From contig OZ017750.1 in assembly GCA_963969365.1 (NCBI GenBank), forward strand, positions 1,240,001 to 1,304,000: a DNA stretch of 64,000 nucleotides. The letters run 5' to 3'. The DNA is from Asterochloris sp. CNOR1. Lineage: Eukaryota > Chlorophyta > Trebouxiophyceae > Trebouxiales > Trebouxiaceae. Position numbers and translations under genes: made by a program. Shown here piece by piece: positions 58,363-64,000 of this stretch. Within the stretch, counting starts at the first letter, position 1. Each line of letters opens with the position of its first letter. The notes beneath the pieces are model-generated. The model did no database searches and was not told the DNA's origin. It saw only the letters and a program-made list of their open reading frames with translations.

Positions 58363-61300
58363 ATGTCGGGACATTCTGATCTGAATGCCCTGGTGGGCAG
58401 GAGGCTTAGCTGCTGCCACTGACATGGTCGATGACAGAACTAAGACGATCTGATTGATGCCTGCAGTTTGAGGGCCAAGCTGGCTTCCAGGATCCCTCGA
58501 GTGTGAAGATCGCCAATCCTCGCAGACTGAGGCGCACCTTGGAGGCCAAGCTTGGGAGCAATGCCGCACTCAAACAGACTTACATTGATGCAGTCATGGC
58601 CCAAATAGATGAGGCGCAGAGCCTGCACCAGGTCCTACAACCAGCCATATCGTTTGACGAGCAGGCCTGTGACACAGGCGACAGCTTCTGCCGCATGATG
58701 CTCAACGTGACAGCGCTGCAGCCAGACTTGGCACAGCGGCTGTTGGAGCGCCTGCCTGAGTTGGCAGATGCAGTGGCCTCAGCTGAGGTCCTGGTGGCTC
58801 AGTTTCGCTGGTGAGCTGCAGCACCACGGCAAGCTGGTCACTAGCTTTCCTGTGCACAAGTGAGTAAGAGCCACTCTTCTCAGACACAGCCTGTTCAAGC
58901 AGATGTGGCCAGCCAGGGTTCTGGGCAAACATGATGTTGCTGACGGCAACATGCCGTTTGGATGCCCTTACATGCCGGCTGCAGTCCAAGCCCCATGGTA
59001 CACTGCATCAGTGACAGTTGTTGTGGCAGAGCCTGCAGCAGTGCTGGTCCGTGCAGGCTGGACTGTCTGGTGGACCAGCCAAGGATGCTGCGCACAGTCC
59101 TGGAGGTACTTCCCTGCTGCCCTGTCAGCGTGCAGCGGCAGCTAGTGGCTCTGCTGCCAGAGATCTGCCTGGAGGATGACTATAGGGTGAAGCCCTTGCG
59201 TTGTGATCAGTACTTTGCCTGCTTGTTGGCCAGACTTCATGCCAGCACAATGGGAGCGGTGGTGGCCTGCTGCTCTGTCAAGGTGCAGAGGCATTCCATG
59301 GCTGGAGCTCCTGCATGGACTGTCAGGAGGGAAGTCACAGGGTGTGTGCCTCAGCTCATGACCGTTGGTGTAATGATGTGTTCAATGCCTGCCATTTGTG
59401 CTAGGAACGCGTGAAGATGCACACCCCTGACCCTGCAGCAGCAACTCTGTCAGAGACTTGCTGTGTGCGGGTGGTCATGAAGGTGACCAGCCCTGTGCAC
59501 AATATTCAGTGCTGACAGGGGCTTGCTGAAAACAAATGCCACGACTGCCGAAGTGGAGTGCTGGTTCAGATCAGGGTCTGCTTCCTGCAACATGGCTTGG
59601 TGCTGGACTGTGGCTGCACAGATCAATGCAGCCCAGGCAAGGTGCTGTCACAGGTCTGAGATGAGACCTCCACTTCTAGGGCATTGTTAGCTGAGCACTG
59701 CAGCAGTTCAGGTGGTTGTGGAGGCCATGGAGGGACTCATGCAGCCAGATGGCAGCCTGACAATGGCCATCATCGAAGCTCTGGGCGACATTCCCTTCAA
59801 GGAGGAGCAGAGGGTGGGCCTGCTGTGGTCACCTTTACGGCTGGCAATTCGTGTCACTAACACGGCCTGCAATGGTCTGCACTTTCTTGCCACACCCTGT
59901 CCTTTATTGCTGCAGGCGCACGCCATGCAGCTTGTCATGACATCTTTTGAGACAGCAGAGGTGCAGGCCCTGCCAACAATCATTAGCTTCCTGCTCCAAC
60001 AGAGCACTGCTGGGTGTGTTGCCGAGGTGACAAAATTAGACATCCTGTCGCTGTTCTCTCCTTGGCAGCTGCCCAAACACTTTCAGTGCCAAGTGCGTGT
60101 GCTTTTGCCCTAAACCTGACTGTCTTGTGCTGGCAGGTAGTAACGTCACTCAGGACTACACTCCACTTCGCCAATGGCGGATCCGACCCCCGTACAGCTG
60201 GTGAAAGTGCTCGAGGCAAAGTGCTTGCTGCTGCACCACACAGCCTGCTGTGCCACAGCCCCTGGTCTGCAAATCTCAGCCCCTCACTGTGTGATGGGCA
60301 GTGCAGTGGTGGCGCGAGGGACGCAGGCACCTTCACAGAGTGGCCCAATAAGTGACGAGGCAGCTGCTCTGCTTGCCATCAGGACTGGGCTGTCCTGGTC
60401 TCAGCTGGCAACTGAGGAGGCTCTCAAGCAGCTCAAGCAGCTGAAAGGTGCAGTCTCGAAGGACTAAGAGCCGCTGTGCATGCCTGCAATCAGCAGAGCA
60501 GGCCTCAATGGCTGAAGCGTTTGTCTTCAGCAGCATATCTATGCACACACGATTCATGACAGAGAGCCATCATCAATGTTCGGAGCGCTTGTGTCAAGCT
60601 GCTAATTCGTGCACCCCTGCTGTTGCTCTGCAGGACCAGAGGAGCACCGAGTGGTGGACATCTGGTTGTACTTCATGCTGTATGCTGACAAGCGGCGCAG
60701 TGGCGAAGTCGAGAAACTGTTCAAGAGCAACATCATGGCTGGCAGGATCCTGCACAAGCACCTGGACAAAGCAGTTCTGCGCCATGAGGTGGGCAGCTCC
60801 TACACCTCTTCGTAAGGCTGACTCATCCTTCTGCCTTGATTAGGCTGGCAGCAGATCTGTTGCTTCGACACTCTGAGATCTGTGGGCTGCCCTGCTGCAG
60901 GCCGCCCTGAAGGATCTTTTTCCTGAGCTGCTTGGGCTGGCAGGCGCACTGGCACAGGCTGGGCAGCCACTCTGTCAGGTGGCCGGGCAGCATCTGTACG
61001 AGCTGCTCTTCATTGCCTTTGAGATGCCAGAGGAGCCACAGAGGATGCACCAAAAAGTAGGCTACACCAGTGCCTGAGCCCATTGCAGATCATGCTCCTC
61101 TTTGCCGGGAGGGGCTCCTGCTGCATTGAAGAGGCTCAAGCTGCTGCCCGCTGTCTCAGCAGGATGGACCAAATGCTGACAAGCTCAAGGTGCTGTATAC
61201 CCTTTCTGCAATTGGGTCGAGCCACCTGGTACTGGCCACGTCATGCTGCTGCTTGCCCTGCCTGCAGGATGTGTTGAGCGCGCTGGTGGCCCACCTGGGC

Positions 61301-64000
61301 TCCTGCAACCTCTCTGAAGCTGATGTGGCCTTGGACTCCCTGCTGGCCCTGGCCAAGTCCCAGACAGGCCTGCTGGAGCATGCAGATGCTCTGGCCACCA
61401 GTATGACAGAACGGCTGGAATCATTTGACACCGCTCAACTTCATAAGGTAGGCTGCCAGGTGTTTCATGCAGCATGTGCCGACACAGCAACGTTCCAGCA
61501 TGATGGAGTGGCTGGACTCAGATGGCACCACTCAGCCTCGATAGATGGGCTGTCCTCGTCAGCTTGCAGCCTGCCACCTGCCGATCCAGAAAAGCTTGAG
61601 CAGTCACAGCAGGCAGCGTAGCACAGCCTGTCTGTTGCAAGCAAGCAGCAGAACACGCTGCAGCATGTTGCAGTGATGCGGGAGCCGGCGTGGCAGCTAA
61701 TTGTCAGGACTGCAGGAGACATTGCTTGCAGGTCTTTGGCATCCTTAGCGAGGTGGCAGTGAAGGGGCACCCATCTGGGACTCAAGCCCAACCTGCTGGC
61801 AGTGACTTCCAGAGGCAGCTGTTGCTTCTGCTTGGAAAGGTGGGTGCTTCAAACCCTGCCTAGAAACCCACCTGGTGCAGCTTCGACTGATGGAATTCTG
61901 CAAGTGCTGAGCAAGCTTGCTGGCTGCAGCATACTGCCAACGGCAATGAGAAGCTGAGGCGTACCGGAATTCTGGGCAGCGTGATGGTCGCCTCCAGGCT
62001 GGCAGGGTCCGGAGGTGATGGCACGGCAACACTGTCAACATCTGTTCCTGCCCAGCAGACAATGCTGACATCAATGCTAATAGTGTTCATCTTGGTGCCA
62101 GAGCACCGCTCACAGAGTGCTGTGCTGGCTGCAGCTAGATGTGTAGAAGAGGCAGAGGCCAGCCTGAGCCAGTGTGTGCATGCCTGCAAAGATGATGCGC
62201 TTGACTTTGCCTTCCTGTGTGACGAGCTCGCTGCTGCAGTGGAGGCCAGGAGCCTGGCTGAGCCTCTCATCGGCTGGCTCCAGCAGCAGCTGCAGCTAAT
62301 GCTGTCTCAGCTGGTGGTGCAGGGCTCCCCGGCTGATGCACAGGTTAGCTCCTCAGTGAAAGGTCCTGCACCGAACCACATGTCTGAGGGGCATCTGCTG
62401 ACTGCACCTGTGCCTGCTGGTATAGGTGCCTGGGGGTGAGACCTTGCAGGGCCAACTTTGGTTTAGTGACAACAGCTCAGACGATGGGCACATCCCCATC
62501 CTGCAATTCCTCACCGCCGCAGATCCTGCAAAACGGTGAGCTTGCTACCAGCATTGTGTACCACTCTTGTATGTGCTCCCTTGTCTGCCTTCCACATCCT
62601 ACAGCACTGTACCCAATGGCCTGTGCCCTGTGTGTGACGACTGGAAGCGGCCCAGCGCCAGCAGTACTTCCCCAAAGCAGCAGCAGTAGTTTCCTGCAGC
62701 AGCAGCTGTAGCAGCAGATCATTAGCTCCACCCTGCTGCCTGCAGGGACAAGCTGCTGACAATGTGCTCCCTTGCACGAGTTTGCTTTGCCCTCCAGCAG
62801 TCGCAGACCAGCCTGCACTCCCTGGATGTGCTGCGGGACGCACCCTTCAGCATGTTCAGTGCAGAGCTGCTGGAGCCTGACACCTTCTCAGCACTGCCCC
62901 GCGAACAGTAAGTGTGTGCTTTGTTGCCTTTCGTCACTTAGTTGATGCAGCTGTGGCGGGCAGCATTCAGTGCAAAGTTGCTTCAGCATGGCATGTGCTC
63001 AGCGATTTACTGTGAGCAGAGTGAGGTGCTGCTTTGTTTGTCTCCCAGCACATGACTGGGCACAGTCATATAGCATTCACTGCACTGCATGGTTTATTAG
63101 CACATGCATGCTACTATTGGGGGTTTGTGCTACAGCGCACCCACTGGCACAAAGGAATCTGCTGCAAGTCTGCTGGTGAAGGGGAGGCTTGTCCTGGCCC
63201 GAACACTGATCTCTCAAGGTGCAGACATTGCAGCCCAGATGCTGAGCTCTGCATGCTACTGCAGGCAAGGGGTGCTGCTGCTGGCTCTGTTCTATGCAGC
63301 CAACTGGCTCCGCGAGGTGGTTAGCGCTTGGAGCCCCATCTGTGCACTAGCTAGCAGGTCAGCAATCCAGTCCCTCTGCAGTCCTGCAGCCACATGCAGA
63401 ATCTGCAAGCTTTTGCAGGGACACTGCAGCAGCAGTCTGCTGTGCCATCTGCACAGGGCTGGCTCCGTGCAATGAGGTTTTGCATCTTGCTGAAACTCCG
63501 TGTTCAGCCCACAGCAGCTGACTTGTGCTTGTGCAACTGAGGCTGACACATTCAAGCAGGAACCCCTACGCTCAGTCAGCATTGCTCTGCAGTTCTGCAG
63601 AGCCTGCAGCAGCGGCAGATGCTGCCCATGTTGGGCACCCGAAGGCAACTAATCTGATCTGCATGTGACATTCGTACCTTAGTGTTGTTTGCGTGCAGGG
63701 AGGGGCTGGAGGCTGATGAGGTCCTGCAGGCCACCCTGGTGCGCCTGCAGCACCTGTGCCTGCTTGAGGCAGTGCTGGAGCAATGCCTGGAGGTCGCCCA
63801 GACTCCTCTGCCTGCCTTCCCATCCCTCCGGGCCTGCTTGTACTTTGACCCTGCAGCTGTGAGCCTGGCCAAGGTATGGTCTGGCAGCGTTCTGTGCTGC
63901 ACAGCTAGCATGCTTTCAGCGCATGCTTGCATGATCAGCATGCTTATGCCACCCATCCCAGCACAAGGTTTTGCTCAAACAAGGCCATGTTCTGCACCAT
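58363..64000 (+). CDS. FANCD2: FANCD2 homologue, partial (runs off the right edge)
   Basis: Fanconi anaemia core effector that clamps DNA with FANCI during interstrand crosslink repair. Better-supported exon blocks: 58467-58810, 59057-59186, about 59712-59810, about 59916-60030, about 60350-60466, about 60634-60789, about 60901-61058, about 61268-61448, about 61732-61842, about 61950-62340, about 62755-62908, about 63267-63358, about 63700-63874. Matching segments: NPRRLRRTLEAKLG, LQPDLAQRLLERLPEL, LDCLVDQPRMLRTVLEVLP, LVALLPEICLEDD, VVDIWLYFMLYADKRRSGEV, HLYELLFIAFEMPEE, ALVAHLGSCNLSEADVALDS, DFAFLCDELA, ANWLREVVSAW and LVRLQHLCLLEAVLEQCLEV, in the same order as animal FANCD2. A small first exon (58363-58392, MSGHSDLNAL) splices in frame but is tentative. 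The ubiquitinated Lys region was not located with confidence. Confidence 0.88.

Overview
This window is nuclear DNA of a green plant-lineage eukaryote, most likely a trebouxiophycean-type green alga. The genes are dense and split into many small exons. Introns are mostly 70-400 bp with GTGAG-type donors and a strong GCAG acceptor. Base use is GC-rich with abundant CAG/CTG. Many products are plastid proteins of the green lineage (DEG1, TIC100-like, NTRC, peptide deformylase 1B, a J-domain/ferredoxin protein). A TGTAA poly(A)-type signal follows DEG1. All gene models below were spliced by eye from conserved protein segments and splice sites. In nearly every case the exon lengths sum to a whole number of codons, but first exons carrying transit peptides are the least certain parts.

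Layout. 1-5.25 kb is a retroelement graveyard: two Gypsy-type fragments in opposite orientations flank a broken Ty1/Copia element that has a younger solo LTR of its own family inside it, plus short tandem and inverted repeats. 5.25-8.4 kb is gene-poor and holds one isolated 5S rRNA gene and one unidentified open frame. From 8.4 kb onward genes follow each other closely: DEG1 protease (+), a plastid coiled-coil membrane protein (-), ARL8 GTPase (+), a TIC100-like MORN protein (-), a SET/MYND/TPR protein (+), a DUF1499 lumenal protein (-), dyskerin CBF5 (-), an SLC35F6-like transporter (-), SDHAF2 (+), an alpha/beta hydrolase (-), an RH47-type DEAD-box helicase (+), peptide deformylase (-), a J-domain plus ferredoxin protein (-), an ABM-domain protein (-), NTRC (+), KRI1 (+), a DeSI/PPPDE protease (-), HIKESHI (-), a 5'-truncated LINE (+) and FANCD2 (+, running off the right edge).

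Functional picture. At least eight genes serve plastid protein import, processing, quality control or redox control. A second group serves ribosome biogenesis and RNA work (CBF5, KRI1, RH47), and a third serves stress or DNA repair (HIKESHI, FANCD2). There is no operon-like logic; neighbours are head-to-head, tail-to-tail or tandem with short gaps (about 120-400 bp). I found no clearly novel system. The most interesting items are the J-domain/ferredoxin and NTRC fusions, several 12-25 nt micro-exons, two probable GC-AG introns, the nested LTR insertion, the divergent 5S gene, and a LINE lodged in the HIKESHI/FANCD2 divergent promoter.
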